Counted from the first letter of the stretch, positions 1-9,335 are shown. The stretch is 50,687 bases of DNA from Porticoccus sp. (GCA_011049795.1 DRHD01000244.1:1-50687), one strand, 5' to 3'. Program-made: numbers and translations. Notes: generated by a model not told the origin, from the letters alone.

Positions 1-10
1 CACTGTTATA

Positions 11-667
11 TCAAGCCTCCTCTAGCACGGCATCCACCAGCTTGCTAATTCCGCTGGCCGCTTCACTGATATTACCTGCCAACATATAGGCTGGCGTAGT
101 CACTACTTTATTGGCACCATCAATACAGATGTTATTCACCGAACACCGCTCATGCACTGCGCCGGTTGCCTCAATTGCCGAGGCGGCCTCCAAGTCATCA
201 CCAATAGTAAAATGTACACCTTCACCAAAGAGCTTACCCACCATGGCGGGAGCAATACACATAAGCCCTACGGGTTTATCTGCTTGGTGCATGGCCTGAA
301 CAAAGCGCACCAAGCCCTCATCGACAGTGAGATCTGAGCCCTTCACAGCAAAGTCACAGAGATTTTTCGCAGCACCAAAGCCTCCCGGTATAATCACCGC
401 ATCAAAATCCTCAGCGTTGGCATCGGCCAGATTTTTGATATTACCGCGTGCCAACCGGGCGGCTTCCACCAGTACGTTTCGACGTTCACCTTCCATCACA
501 TCACCTGTGACATGGTTAATGACATGCATCTGCTCAATATCTGGTGCAAAACACTGCACTTGGACACCCGCCTGATCCAACTGCAACAGTGTGAGCACTG
601 ATTCGTATATCTCCGACCCATCAAAAACACCACACCCTGAAAGAATAACTGCTACTCGCTTACTCAT
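11..667 (-). CDS. elbB: ElbB-type glyoxalase/DJ-1-family protein
   Basis: This is a DJ-1/PfpI-superfamily protein of the ElbB type (old name sigma cross-reacting protein 27A), a cytosolic protein linked in E. coli to isoprenoid metabolism and glyoxalase activity. The start MSKRVAVILSGCGVFDGSEI is chosen because AAGGGG lies 6 nt upstream; an upstream in-frame ATG has no ribosome site. The N-terminal GCGVFDG block, the central IIPGGFGAAKN and the nucleophile-elbow region GLMCIAPAM (Cys) are all typical, and the 218 aa length is usual. The gene stands alone beside a broken stress-protein gene. Family assignment is firm; the physiological substrate is not established. Confidence 0.93.
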   Translation of the reverse strand: MSKRVAVILSGCGVFDGSEIYESVLTLLQLDQAGVQVQCFAPDIEQMHVINHVTGDVMEGERRNVLVEAARLARGNIKNLADANAEDFDAVIIPGGFGAAKNLCDFAVKGSDLTVDEGLVRFVQAMHQADKPVGLMCIAPAMVGKLFGEGVHFTIGDDLEAASAIEATGAVHERCSVNNICIDGANKVVTTPAYMLAGNISEAASGISKLVDAVLEEA

Positions 668-761
668 TATTAACCCCTTGTTTTGCATCAACTTAGTTGT
701 TTATAAATGTTCTATGGTTAAGGGAGGCGTCTGATTATATTAAGGTGGTAGGGATATTCCT

Positions 762-943
762 ATGGCTATTCAGAGCGGTGTGCCTGAGAACAATAATTGC
801 GAACAATATCTGGAAGATATTATTGGGGCAGATGTTCTGGTCATCGGCACGGTGGCAAGGAGGGGTATTACTGGAAAATTGCTGGGCAATACTGCCGAAA
901 ATATCTGGTCAAGACGGACTGTGACTTACTGGTAGTCAACTAA
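762..943 (+). pseudogene. Remnant of a UspE-like universal stress protein (C-terminal end)
   Basis: Translation from 762 gives ADVLVIGTVARRGITGKLLG followed by NTAENI. This is the ATP-loop and C-terminal signature of UspE-type stress proteins (family form GTVGRTG...GNTAE). After about base 913 the frame moves by two and continues DCDLLVVN then stop, matching the usual IDCDLLVVKP ending. The rest of the about 300-residue gene is missing, although LREASDYIKVV just upstream in another frame might be further debris. I read this as a truncated, frameshifted pseudogene that fills most of the spacer between elbB and trmB. No intact protein can be made. Confidence 0.72.
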
Positions 944-987
944 CGGTAGGGTTATCTATCTCACTCATGACTTACAAGAGGGCTCCA

Positions 988-1683
988 CTAATCAATCCTC
1001 TTGTACAGCAAGTCCCAAACCCCATGCCCGAGTCGTTCGCCTCGCTGCTCAAACTTGGTGATCGGACGATAGTCGGGGCGGGGGGAATACTGTCCAACCC
1101 CCGCAAGGTTTTCATAGCCCTCAGCCGCCTCCATCACTTCCAACATATATTCAGCGTAAGGCTCCCAATCAGTTGCCAGGTGGAATACTCCATCCAGTTT
1201 AAGTTTGGAACGAATGTCTTGAACAAACTGAGGCTGTATCAAACGACGTTTATTGTGCTTTTTCTTGTGCCAGGGGTCGGGGAAATAGACCTGTAGCCGG
1301 TCAATACTAGTATCTTCTATGCAATCTTCCATCACATCAGTAGCATCGGCCAGATACACTCGCAAATTAGGTAGTTCCAGCTTGCCAGCACCGTTAATCA
1401 GTCTGCCCACCCCCGGTGGATGCACTTCGATGCCAATGAAATCCTTCTCCGGTTCTGCCTGTAGCATTTCCAGCAACGAACCGCCCATACCAAACCCGAT
1501 TTCCATCACTCGAGGACTACTGCGACCAAAGGTAGTGTCAATATCGACTTTGCCGTTGTATAAGCTCAACCCGTAGTCTGGCCAGTATTTACCAAAGGCC
1601 GCTTTCTGAGCCTCAGTCATTCGGCCGGCACGCACCACATAACTTCGAATAGATTTCTTTTTATGCTCCGGCCTGATATCCAA
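988..1683 (-). CDS. trmB: tRNA (guanine-N7-)-methyltransferase
   Basis: TrmB methylates N7 of G46 in the variable loop of tRNAs using S-adenosylmethionine. The SAM-binding motif [13 protein letters not shown] is near residue 61, followed by the family signatures [27 protein letters not shown] and the C-terminal [17 protein letters not shown]. The length of 231 aa is standard. It starts 2 bp after the stop of the upstream DUF423 gene, so the two are almost certainly co-transcribed. Confidence 0.96.
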   Translation of the reverse strand: MDIRPEHKKKSIRSYVVRAGRMTEAQKAAFGKYWPDYGLSLYNGKVDIDTTFGRSSPRVMEIGFGMGGSLLEMLQAEPEKDFIGIEVHPPGVGRLINGAGKLELPNLRVYLADATDVMEDCIEDTSIDRLQVYFPDPWHKKKHNKRRLIQPQFVQDIRSKLKLDGVFHLATDWEPYAEYMLEVMEAAEGYENLAGVGQYSPRPDYRPITKFEQRGERLGHGVWDLLYKRID

Positions 1684-1685
1684 TA

Positions 1686-2078
1686 TTATTCTCCGATTGC
1701 CTGCTGGGCAGTCACAACTCTTATCAATGCAAATAACAACACCAGCCAGCCAATCAAAAGTAATACTCCGCCAAAAGGGGTTACCATTCCAAGGGGTTTG
1801 ATGCCGGTAATGACCAGTGCATAGAGGCTACCCGAAAAAAGTACTGTGCCCGCGACTAGTAACCAACCTGATATAACCAGCAATGAAGCGGCATGACGGC
1901 TACCGGCTAGCACAATAGACAGCAGCACCAACGTATGGAACATCTGGTACTGCACCGCTGTTTGCCAAACTGACAACAGCTCGGGCTCGACAATGCCGCG
2001 CAACCCATGAGCACCAAAGGCACCAAGGGCAACTCCAAGAAACCCTAACATTGCTGTTATCACTGCCAGTACTTTCAT
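1686..2078 (-). CDS. DUF423 family inner-membrane protein (YgdD-like)
   Basis: This small protein of 130 aa has four predicted membrane helices (about residues 3-22, 44-62, 68-88 and 98-122). The N-terminal [16 protein letters not shown] motif (here [13 protein letters not shown]) and [13 protein letters not shown] identify DUF423. The function of the family is unknown. The start is supported by CGGGAG 5 nt before ATG. It forms a two-gene operon with trmB. Confidence 0.92.
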   Translation of the reverse strand: MKVLAVITAMLGFLGVALGAFGAHGLRGIVEPELLSVWQTAVQYQMFHTLVLLSIVLAGSRHAASLLVISGWLLVAGTVLFSGSLYALVITGIKPLGMVTPFGGVLLLIGWLVLLFALIRVVTAQQAIGE

Positions 2079-2134
2079 CAGAGCTCCCGAGAGATACCAT
2101 TTAATAAAAATTGTGGGTCAATAAATGAGTCCAT

Positions 2135-2161
2135 AAAAAAGCCGCGGGACTCGCGGCTTTT
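2135..2161 (-). terminator. Intrinsic terminator of rpoH
   Basis: Read on the minus strand, AGCCGCG pairs with CGCGGCT around a 5-nt loop and is followed by six T. It lies 29 bp after the rpoH stop codon. The plus-strand side also has a short T run, but no plus-strand gene ends here. Confidence 0.85.
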
Positions 2162-2189
2162 CAGGCTGTTGATTCGTTCACCCTGCCCG

Positions 2190-3044
2190 TCAGGCTTCCA
2201 TGATCGTCCGTACTTTTTTCATGGCATTCTGCTCGAGCTGTCGGATACGCTCAGCAGATATGCCATATTTATCGGCCAGGTCATGGAGTGTAGATTTACT
2301 CTCTCCCAACCAGCGGCTGTGAATAATGTCACGACTGCGCTCATCCAATTCTTCCAGCGCTTTCGCCATACGAATGGAGTTGTCTTGCTCACTATCTGCC
2401 AGCTCCAGCTGTAATGCCGGATCGGCACTTTTATCTTCCAAAAAGTAAGCAGGTGCCTGATAAGCACTCTCATCATCGTCATCTGTTGACGCATCGAATG
2501 CAGCATCTCGAGCAGACAACCGTTGCTCCATTTCACGAACATGTTTGACTTCAACGCCGAGATCGTCGGCAATTGCCTGAGCTTCACTGTCGGTCAACCA
2601 AGCTAAACGCTTTTTTGCGCCACGCAGATTGAAGAACAATTTGCGCTGAGCCTTGGTGGTAGCCACTTTGACAATACGCCAGTTACGCAACACATATTCA
2701 TGAATTTCTGCCTTTACCCAATGAACAGCAAAGGAGACCAGACGAACTCCTTTTTCTGGATTAAAGCGTTTAACCGCCTTCATCAGGCCAACATTACCTT
2801 CCTGAATCAAATCCCCAAGAGGCAGACCATAGCCGTTATAGGAGCGGGCAATATGGACAACAAAACGGAGGTGGGAAAGTACCAGGCGGCGAGCAGCATC
2901 AAGGTCTTCTCGATAATAGAGATCTTCTGCGAGGGCACGTTCCTGCTCTGCGGATAAAACTGCAACAGTATTAACACCCTGCATATAGGCGGCAAGGTTT
3001 GCACCCGGTGCCATCCACTCCACAGTTTGCAAATTTTTAGTCAT
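2190..3044 (-). CDS. rpoH: RNA polymerase sigma-32 (heat-shock sigma factor)
   Basis: RpoH directs RNA polymerase to heat-shock promoters. The 284 aa length equals that of E. coli sigma-32. The region 2 sequence [20 protein letters not shown], the RpoH box QRKLFFNLR that separates sigma-32 from other sigma factors, and the region 4.2 helix-turn-helix near [17 protein letters not shown] are present. The start MTKNLQTV is chosen because GAGG lies 5 nt upstream; an ATG nine codons earlier has no such site. The gene follows ftsX in the same direction, as in many gammaproteobacteria, but has its own upstream promoter candidate. Confidence 0.97.
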   Translation of the reverse strand: MTKNLQTVEWMAPGANLAAYMQGVNTVAVLSAEQERALAEDLYYREDLDAARRLVLSHLRFVVHIARSYNGYGLPLGDLIQEGNVGLMKAVKRFNPEKGVRLVSFAVHWVKAEIHEYVLRNWRIVKVATTKAQRKLFFNLRGAKKRLAWLTDSEAQAIADDLGVEVKHVREMEQRLSARDAAFDASTDDDDESAYQAPAYFLEDKSADPALQLELADSEQDNSIRMAKALEELDERSRDIIHSRWLGESKSTLHDLADKYGISAERIRQLEQNAMKKVRTIMEA

Positions 3045-3088
3045 ATCAACCTCAATAATCCAAGGGGGCACATTTTACCAGTTTAGCG

Positions 3089-3116
3089 TTAGATTTCCAT
3101 ACCCCCCAAAAGTTTC
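3089..3116 (-). promoter_or_regulatory. Sigma-E-like promoter upstream of rpoH
   Basis: On the minus strand GAAACTT (one mismatch to the sigma-E -35 GGAACTT) is followed after exactly 16 bp by TCTAA, the sigma-E -10 core. It ends about 45 bp before the rpoH start codon. E. coli rpoH has a sigma-E-dependent promoter, so the biology fits. The same 16-bp spacing occurs at the three small-RNA promoters near 39.5-39.9 kb. Confidence 0.5.
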
Positions 3117-3146
3117 CACAACCAGTTGTTTTAAATCAAAAAAGTG

Positions 3147-4193
3147 TTATTTTGGCTCGATACTTCCAAGGTGTCTTGCAACCGCCAGCCAAGCCCCTAT
3201 CAGCCCCAACACAGCACCGATGAATATAAGTGCCAGCAACCCGGAAAACCCCAGTCCCTGAAGTTGAAAAATGCTCTGATATAGCCCAGCCAAGCGCTCT
3301 ACAGGGCCATCTACCCACTGTAAACCCACCGCCACCAACAGCCATGCAAGCAGCCCCCCGAGGACACCATACCAAATACCGGTATAGAGAAATGGTCGCC
3401 GTACATAGGCATTAGTACCACCCACCAGTTTTACGACGACGATCTCATCCCGTCGACTCTCAATCGCCAGTCGGATGGTGTTACCAATAATAAGCAAAAC
3501 ACCCAACGCTAAAGCGACCCCGAGAGAAAAAGCCAACCGCTCCCACACTTCTAGCATACCCTGCAGTCGCTGTATCCACTTCATATCCAGTCGTACATCA
3601 TCGACCAGGGGCAATTCCTTCAGTCTTGTCACCAGGGCCTCACTGGCCACCAGATCACCTTGAAACCGATCAACAGGCTGCACAATGAGCACCGGCGGTA
3701 ATGGGTTCTCATCCAGCATCGCCAGCACATCACCAAACCCCGAAAGTGTCTGAAAATCAGCTAGGGCTTGCTGTCGTGAGATATAGTCTACCGCGGTAAT
3801 ATCCGATTCCGACAGCAGGCTTTCTCGAAGCTGAGCTACCGCTACCTCAGTCGCTTCCTTCTTAAGAAATACGGTCAACTGTGCAGTGGTTTCCACCCTG
3901 CTACCCAGCTGCTGCAAATTTACAACGCCGACATAGAGTGCTGCCGGCAACCCCAGTGCTATAGCTACCACGAGTGATGTCATCAGGGTCTGAACTGGTT
4001 CTGCTGCCAGACGCTGAAAGGTGCGGAGAAGTAATTGACCGTGATTTTGGAAATAACTTTTCAGCTTATCCAATAACCTTGCTCTGCCATCAGAGGCACC
4101 TCGGCGCGGCTCTCTGGAAGATTTTTTCGCAGACTCCCTACGAGTAGGCTTGGACTTCTGCAAGCGATTACGCTGCATATTCCGGCACCCCAT
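3147..4193 (-). CDS. ftsX: Cell-division ABC transporter membrane subunit FtsX
   Basis: FtsX pairs with FtsE at the division site and controls periplasmic cell-wall hydrolases. The 348 aa protein has a long basic cytoplasmic N-terminus, a first membrane helix near residues 70-90, a large periplasmic loop, and three further helices, including AFSLGVALALGVLLIIGNTI and a C-terminal pair. The ESRRDEIVVVKLVG motif is typical of FtsX. It overlaps the end of ftsE by 26 bp. An alternative ATG 15 nt further in (4178) is preceded by GGGG and may be the real start. Co-transcription with ftsY and ftsE is likely. Confidence 0.95.
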   Translation of the reverse strand: MGCRNMQRNRLQKSKPTRRESAKKSSREPRRGASDGRARLLDKLKSYFQNHGQLLLRTFQRLAAEPVQTLMTSLVVAIALGLPAALYVGVVNLQQLGSRVETTAQLTVFLKKEATEVAVAQLRESLLSESDITAVDYISRQQALADFQTLSGFGDVLAMLDENPLPPVLIVQPVDRFQGDLVASEALVTRLKELPLVDDVRLDMKWIQRLQGMLEVWERLAFSLGVALALGVLLIIGNTIRLAIESRRDEIVVVKLVGGTNAYVRRPFLYTGIWYGVLGGLLAWLLVAVGLQWVDGPVERLAGLYQSIFQLQGLGFSGLLALIFIGAVLGLIGAWLAVARHLGSIEPK

Positions 4194-4845
4194 CGTGTAT
4201 TAGCCTGCCCTGCTCCAACTGCAGAAGACGCAAGCCCATACGGGAGATCAAGTCCACATCGTGGGTCGCGATCAATACCGTGACACCCAACTCACAGAAC
4301 TGTCGAAACAAATCCATAATTTCTGCCGACAACTGAGGGTCTAAGTTTCCCGTAGGCTCATCTGCCAGCAGGATCCGAGGCTTGTGAACCACAGCTCTGG
4401 CAATCCCCAAGCGCTGTTGCTCTCCACCTGAAAGTGCGATGGGGTTTTGTTTTTCCTTATCCAGCAACCCCACCTTATCCAAGGCCGCCCTCACTCGCCG
4501 CCCGACTTCACGGGGTTGATACCCGGAAACCAGCAATGGGAGAGCAACGTTATCAAATGCGCTGCGATCAAACAGTAACTGGTGGTTCTGGAACACCACA
4601 CCCACATTGCGGCGGTAATAAGGTATTTGGCTACTATGGAGACGATTGAGATTCTTACCGTTGACCAGTAGTTGGCCGTGGGTGGGGCGCTCCATCAACA
4701 TAATCAGTTTGAGTAAGGTGCTTTTTCCCGCACCGGAATGACCGGTGAGAAAGGTCATTTCACCGGCTCCCAGCTCTAGACTGAGGCCGCTCAATGCCTC
4801 TTGGCCCGTGGAGTATCGCTTACTCACCTTATCAAATTGAATCAT
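4168..4845 (-). CDS. ftsE: Cell-division ATP-binding protein FtsE
   Basis: FtsE is the ATPase of the FtsEX complex. Of 225 aa, it shows Walker A GHSGAGKST, the ABC signature LSGGEQQR, Walker B ILLADEPTGNLD and the switch histidine in LIATHD. Length and order match the family. It sits between ftsY and ftsX, the standard ftsYEX arrangement, and its 3' end overlaps the start of ftsX. Confidence 0.97.
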   Translation of the reverse strand: MIQFDKVSKRYSTGQEALSGLSLELGAGEMTFLTGHSGAGKSTLLKLIMLMERPTHGQLLVNGKNLNRLHSSQIPYYRRNVGVVFQNHQLLFDRSAFDNVALPLLVSGYQPREVGRRVRAALDKVGLLDKEKQNPIALSGGEQQRLGIARAVVHKPRILLADEPTGNLDPQLSAEIMDLFRQFCELGVTVLIATHDVDLISRMGLRLLQLEQGRLIHDGVPEYAA

Positions 4846-4866
4846 GCGGATCTGTGGATATCCTTT

Positions 4867-5982
4867 CTAGCCTCGATCGAACAGCGCATTAACATACTCG
4901 CTGGCCACAAAGGGCTGGAGATCATCAGCACCCTCACCCAGGCCCACAAAGCGAACCGGGGTACCAAACTGCTTGCAAAGGGAAAAGATGATGCCACCCT
5001 TCGCTGTACCATCCAGCTTTGTCAGCGCTACGCCTGTCACGTTGACCGTATCGTTAAATTCTTTCATCTGAACAAGTGCATTTTGACCCGTACCGGCATC
5101 CAGAACCAACAGCACTTCATGGGGAGCGGTGTCGTCCAATTTGGCCATCACGCGCCTCACTTTTTTCAATTCTTCCATGAGGTTGCTTTTGGTATGCAAC
5201 CGTCCTGCGGTATCGGCAATAAGAATATCTACATTTCGTGACTTGGCAGATTCGATAGCGTCATAAATGACCGAGGCACTGTCGGCTCCCGTATGCTGTG
5301 CAACCACAGGTACATTATTACGCTCGCCCCAAGCTTGCAGCTGTTCAACCGCTGCCGCCCGGAATGTGTCTCCAGCGGCCAGCATGACCGACTTTCCCTG
5401 ATCCCGGTAACGCTTGGCAAGCTTCCCAATCGTGGTCGTTTTACCAACACCATTGACGCCAACCACTAACAATACAAATGGGCCTTTCTGCCCATCGACA
5501 CTCAGTGGCTGTTCACAGGGCTTAAGCTTGGCAATCATGGTATTTTGAAGGGCCTCAAATAAAGCTCGGCTGTCTGCCAACTCCCGCCGCTTCACTCGGT
5601 CGGCGAGATCCTGAATAATTTCAACGGTGGATTCGATACCCACATCAGCCAATAACAGCAGGGTTTCCAACTCTTCCAGAAGCTCGTCATCAATTTCCCG
5701 ATCACCGAGAAATAAATTACCAAAACTACGGCCCGTTTTTGATAACGCACGACGAAATCTTGCCCGCAACGTTTCCTTAGGCTTGGCTTCCTGAGCTTGG
5801 CTATTCTCAATACCAGTATCAGGTTGCTCATCACCGGCCACTTCTTGGGCAGCTGCTTCAGAGGCAATATCTATAGGCTGAGGCTCTACAGGCTTCTGAC
5901 GACGAAAACGTTGTAAAAATTTTCGCTTTTCTCCCGGCTGTCGGGTGTTATTCTCTGGGTCGTTTGAATCGGGCACAGACAT
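4867..5982 (-). CDS. ftsY: Signal recognition particle receptor FtsY
   Basis: FtsY is the SRP receptor GTPase that docks ribosomes making membrane proteins. A charged N-terminal region of roughly 90 residues precedes the NG domain, which carries G1 GVNGVGKTTTIGKLA, DTFRAAAVEQLQ, DTAGR and TKLDGTAKGG. The start MSVPDSNDPENN gives 371 aa; upstream codons up to 6084 would run through the divergent spacer and are not supported. It is divergent from rsmD, and the 60-bp spacer contains a 14-bp tandem duplication. Confidence 0.96.
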   Translation of the reverse strand: MSVPDSNDPENNTRQPGEKRKFLQRFRRQKPVEPQPIDIASEAAAQEVAGDEQPDTGIENSQAQEAKPKETLRARFRRALSKTGRSFGNLFLGDREIDDELLEELETLLLLADVGIESTVEIIQDLADRVKRRELADSRALFEALQNTMIAKLKPCEQPLSVDGQKGPFVLLVVGVNGVGKTTTIGKLAKRYRDQGKSVMLAAGDTFRAAAVEQLQAWGERNNVPVVAQHTGADSASVIYDAIESAKSRNVDILIADTAGRLHTKSNLMEELKKVRRVMAKLDDTAPHEVLLVLDAGTGQNALVQMKEFNDTVNVTGVALTKLDGTAKGGIIFSLCKQFGTPVRFVGLGEGADDLQPFVASEYVNALFDRG

Positions 5983-5993
5983 CCTGTTTTCTC

Positions 5994-6029
5994 GGTGTAA
6001 ATCTGACGGTGTAAATCTGACGGTGTATG
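5994..6029. repeat. 14-bp perfect tandem duplication in the ftsY/rsmD spacer
   Basis: The unit GGTGTAAATCTGAC occurs at 5994-6007 and again at 6008-6021, then a third partial copy GGTGTA follows. It lies between the divergent starts of ftsY and rsmD, where both promoters must be. Confidence 0.9.
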
Positions 6030-6044
6030 CTATCACTTTAAGGA

Positions 6045-6656
6045 TTGAAAAACGCTTTGAAACGCCATCACCACTCAACATCATCCTCTCGAAAAGAGGC
6101 CCTTGGTCAGCTCCGTATTATCGGTGGCCAATGGCGCGGACACAAACTTCATTTTGCTGATGTAGAGGGGTTACGCCCCACGGGTGATCGGGTTCGGGAA
6201 ACCCTGTTTAACTGGCTGGCACCTGTCATCTCGGGTGCTCACTGTCTGGACTTATTCGCAGGTTCAGGAGCACTGGGATTTGAAGCCCTCTCTAGAGGTG
6301 CCACACACGCGATTCTGGTTGAGAAAGATACTGCGGCCACGGCCCTATTGAAACAAAACAGTGCCTTATTAAGAACTGAGCGAGCTCAAGTTATTCAGTC
6401 CGATGCTGCTCAATGGCTGAACACTTTTACCCCTGAAAAGCCATTTGATGTAGTCTTTCTTGACCCGCCCTTTGCTACCGATTTACTGCAACCCTGTTGT
6501 GATCTGTTACAGCGCCCCGGCCTACTTTCCAAAAACAGTCTCGTTTACATTGAGACCGATAGGCATCAGTCGCCACCCATCACACCACCTACCTGGGATC
6601 TATTTCGAGAAAAAGCCGCAGGGCAAGTGTGCTATCGACTCTATCGATGCGATTGA
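6045..6656 (+). CDS. rsmD: 16S rRNA (guanine(966)-N2)-methyltransferase
   Basis: RsmD methylates G966 in 16S rRNA during 30S assembly. Seen are the N-terminal LRIIGGQWRGHKLHFAD, GLRPTGDRVRETLFNWL, the SAM motif CLDLFAGSGALGFEALSRGA and the catalytic DVVFLDPPF (DPPF/Y type). The start is uncertain: the longest frame begins with TTG at 6045 directly after AAGGA, and a second TTG at 6057 has better spacing to that site. Neither is ATG. It is divergent from ftsY and followed by coaD, as in Pseudomonas. Confidence 0.93.
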   Translation: MKNALKRHHHSTSSSRKEALGQLRIIGGQWRGHKLHFADVEGLRPTGDRVRETLFNWLAPVISGAHCLDLFAGSGALGFEALSRGATHAILVEKDTAATALLKQNSALLRTERAQVIQSDAAQWLNTFTPEKPFDVVFLDPPFATDLLQPCCDLLQRPGLLSKNSLVYIETDRHQSPPITPPTWDLFREKAAGQVCYRLYRCD

Positions 6657-6727
6657 GACCCGAAGACAAAACGTATACCATTCCACGCTCGCCTAACGAC
6701 TCACCCAAGCTCCAGCTCATAGAGTGA

Positions 6728-7219
<492 letters not shown>

Positions 7220-7234
7220 TTAGCCCTTTCACCC

Positions 7235-7296
7235 GTTATTTTTGGCAATTTGTATCTATTATTTCTGGTAACTCGTACCCATCATTTTTGGCAAAG
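7235..7296. repeat. Three degenerate 23-bp repeats; the last is the 3' end of mutM
   Basis: GTTATTTTTGGCAATT, ATTATTTCTGGTAACT and ATCATTTTTGGCAAAG begin at 7235, 7258 and 7281, an exact 23-bp period. The last copy includes the final codons and stop of mutM. The spacer therefore looks like duplicated, diverged mutM tail. Confidence 0.7.
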
Positions 7297-8097
7297 AGCG
7301 CAGTAAACCGTAGAACGCTGCCCTAATCTGATCTCCTTTAACCGCGTTTTACACCGAAGACAGGGCATGCCGCCGCGACCATAGACATACAACTCCTGTT
7401 TGAAATAACCAGGTTTCCCCTCATTACCAACAAAATCTTTCAGTGTTGTACCGCCCTGTTCTATCGCCCGCTTTAAAACAGTTTTGGCATTCTCAGATAA
7501 TATCTCGTAAGTTTTTCGGGAAATACGTCCAGCGGCTTTCTTTGGCCTAATACCACTAAGAAACAGCGATTCATTCGCATAAATATTACCCACGCCCACA
7601 ACGACCCTGTTATCCATCAAAAACTGCTTTACCGACACAGTTTTCCCACGCGATAAGCGATAGAGATAATTGCCATCGAACACAGGGTCAAAGGGTTCTG
7701 GCCCCAAATGGCTCAACAATTTGTGCTGTTCTGGTTCACCACTCAGCCACAGTACCGAACCAAACCGACGAGGATCCGTAAACCGTAGCTGCACTCCATC
7801 TTCGAAGCTAATATCCACATGATCATGCTTGGCTGGCGGCGTACCCACCTGAACAATGCGAAGATTTCCAGACATACCCAAGTGAATCATCAAATGGCCG
7901 TGATCAAAGCGAAATAACAGATATTTCGCCCGCTGTCGGCCATCAATCAGTATCTTCCCGCATAGCTGTTCTGACAAATCACCGGGCACTAGCCAACGCA
8001 GCCGAGGCTCACGCACCACCACCTTGGAAACCCGCTTTCCAGTAATGTGGGGTATTAACCCCTTCAGAGTAACGACAACTTCTGGTAATTCCGGCAT
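7282..8097 (-). CDS. mutM: Formamidopyrimidine-DNA glycosylase (Fpg/MutM)
   Basis: MutM removes 8-oxoguanine and formamidopyrimidines and nicks the abasic site. The mature N-terminal PE dyad is present, and so are the conserved lysine in GRQRAKYLLF, the H2TH region VVGVGNIYANESLFLSGI and a C-terminal zinc finger (CLRC, then YCALC). Residues after PELPEV read VVT rather than the usual ETT/ETV, a small change beside the catalytic residues. Length is 271 aa. The cognate neighbour coaD is convergent. Confidence 0.96.
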   Translation of the reverse strand: MPELPEVVVTLKGLIPHITGKRVSKVVVREPRLRWLVPGDLSEQLCGKILIDGRQRAKYLLFRFDHGHLMIHLGMSGNLRIVQVGTPPAKHDHVDISFEDGVQLRFTDPRRFGSVLWLSGEPEQHKLLSHLGPEPFDPVFDGNYLYRLSRGKTVSVKQFLMDNRVVVGVGNIYANESLFLSGIRPKKAAGRISRKTYEILSENAKTVLKRAIEQGGTTLKDFVGNEGKPGYFKQELYVYGRGGMPCLRCKTRLKEIRLGQRSTVYCALCQK

Positions 8098-8109
8098 GAT
8101 CAGATTCCG

Positions 8110-8189
8110 AGTGTACTTATCTATTAAGTGTACTTATCGACGATGAATCGGCACTAAAATGTCTGGCATACTCCATCTGGCATACTCAA
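8110..8189. repeat. Two short tandem duplications upstream of the exbD-like gene
   Basis: AGTGTACTTATC occurs at 8110 and 8127 (period 17). TCTGGCATACTC occurs at 8162 and 8176 (period 14). Both lie in the 165-bp divergent spacer between mutM and the exbD-like gene. Confidence 0.85.
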
Positions 8190-8262
8190 TAGGGGCTCCG
8201 GTCAAAATGCACCTTCCGGGCTCAGAAATGACAGGGCCAAAAACCACTGGACAGAGCTAACT

Positions 8263-8667
8263 ATGGCCTTGGGCAGAAAACGTATCACAGAAGACCCCGA
8301 AATCGACCTCACCCCCATGCTGGATGTGGTCTTTATTATGTTGATCTTTTTTATCGTGACGGCATCTTTTGTCAAAGAGTCGGGCATCGATGTTAATCGG
8401 CCACCAATCACAACAGCACCGCCAGAAAATAGCAAACATCAAAATATTATTTTCAGCATTACCAAAAACAATGACATATGGCTGGAAGGTCGTCGTATTG
8501 ATGTGCGTTCAGTGCGAGCAAACGTAGAAAGGGCTCATGCCGAAAACCCCAAGGCCAAGGTTGTGATTGAGGCCCACCCCAAATCTAAAACAGCTACCTT
8601 TATTCTGGTGTCTGACCAAGCTCGGGAAGCGGGAATCACTGACATCGCACTAAGTACTATGCACTAA
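8263..8667 (+). CDS. ExbD/TolR-family proton-channel subunit, without an ExbB partner here
   Basis: ExbD/TolR proteins pair with ExbB/TolQ to turn proton flow into force on TonB or TolA. The 134 aa protein has a short cytoplasmic start, one membrane helix containing the critical aspartate (IDLTPMLDVVFIMLIFF) and a periplasmic domain ending with EAGITDIALSTM, as usual. No exbB, tonB or tolA gene is adjacent: it sits alone between mutM and the ribosomal protein genes. It may work with an ExbB encoded elsewhere. The start is ATG; no strong ribosome site is seen. Confidence 0.9.
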   Translation: MALGRKRITEDPEIDLTPMLDVVFIMLIFFIVTASFVKESGIDVNRPPITTAPPENSKHQNIIFSITKNNDIWLEGRRIDVRSVRANVERAHAENPKAKVVIEAHPKSKTATFILVSDQAREAGITDIALSTMH

Positions 8668-8712
8668 GGACTAAAGGCTCGTTGCAATATTGACCCACCA
8701 TACGACAGGCAC

Positions 8713-8738
8713 AAAAAAACCCCGACTATATCGGGGCT
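8713..8738 (-). terminator. Intrinsic terminator of rpmB-rpmG
   Basis: On the minus strand CCCCGA pairs with TCGGGG around a short loop and is followed by seven T. It lies about 20 bp after the rpmG stop codon. Confidence 0.9.
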
Positions 8739-8756
8739 TCTCGTCTGTACAAAAAC

Positions 8757-8924
8757 TTACTTAATTTTAGCTTCTTTGTACGGAACGTGTTTACGAACCA
8801 CTGGGTCGTATTTGCTGAACTCCAGCTTTTCAGGCTGAGTGCGCTTATTTTTAGTGGTCGTGTAGTAGTGGCCAGTGCCAGCACTGGATACTAACTTAAT
8901 TGTATCGCGATTCGATTTAGCCAT
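8757..8924 (-). CDS. rpmG: 50S ribosomal protein L33
   Basis: The 55-aa translation starts [20 protein letters not shown], continues with [20 protein letters not shown] and ends in VPYKEAKIK, the classic zinc-free bacterial L33. AAGGAG lies 7 nt before the ATG. It follows rpmB by 11 bp, the normal rpmBG operon, and a strong terminator follows. Confidence 0.97.
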   Translation of the reverse strand: MAKSNRDTIKLVSSAGTGHYYTTTKNKRTQPEKLEFSKYDPVVRKHVPYKEAKIK

Positions 8925-8935
8925 GATTTATCTCC

Positions 8936-9172
8936 TTAAACCTTCTCGCCACGTTTACGCATATCAACCAGCACTTGTTCAATGCCCAGCTTATCAATAA
9001 TACGCATTCCCTTGGCAGAAAGGCGCAGTTTTACAAAACGTTTTTCTGCTTCAATCCAAAAACGGTGGGAGTGCAAATTAGGCTCGAACCGGCGACGAGT
9101 CCTATTTTTTGCGTGTGAAACATTGTTTCCAGACATCGGCTTTTTACCGGTGACTTGACATACTTTAGACAT
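8936..9172 (-). CDS. rpmB: 50S ribosomal protein L28
   Basis: The 78-aa protein begins [20 protein letters not shown] and contains [17 protein letters not shown], the L28 signature. GAGG precedes the ATG by 7 nt. It is the first gene of the rpmBG operon; the 163-bp region upstream, before the radC stop, should contain the operon promoter. Confidence 0.97.
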   Translation of the reverse strand: MSKVCQVTGKKPMSGNNVSHAKNRTRRRFEPNLHSHRFWIEAEKRFVKLRLSAKGMRIIDKLGIEQVLVDMRKRGEKV

Positions 9173-9335
9173 TGCTTTGCCTCTGCTCTGGGTGCCACCA
9201 GTACTTGGCGACTACTTTGGAAATCTGTTAGCGGTTTGCCCCCAAAAGGGTACCCCCACAAAGAGCCGCGTTTTATACCAGAAGGGCTTGGCGAAATCAA
9301 ACAAATTCGCCCAAAAGGCTACAGTTTCCAGTATT

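Noticed and set aside
697..924. 75-codon plus-strand open frame as a gene
   Set aside because: Its translation has no protein character; another frame of the same DNA matches UspE, so it is an out-of-frame reading of a pseudogene.
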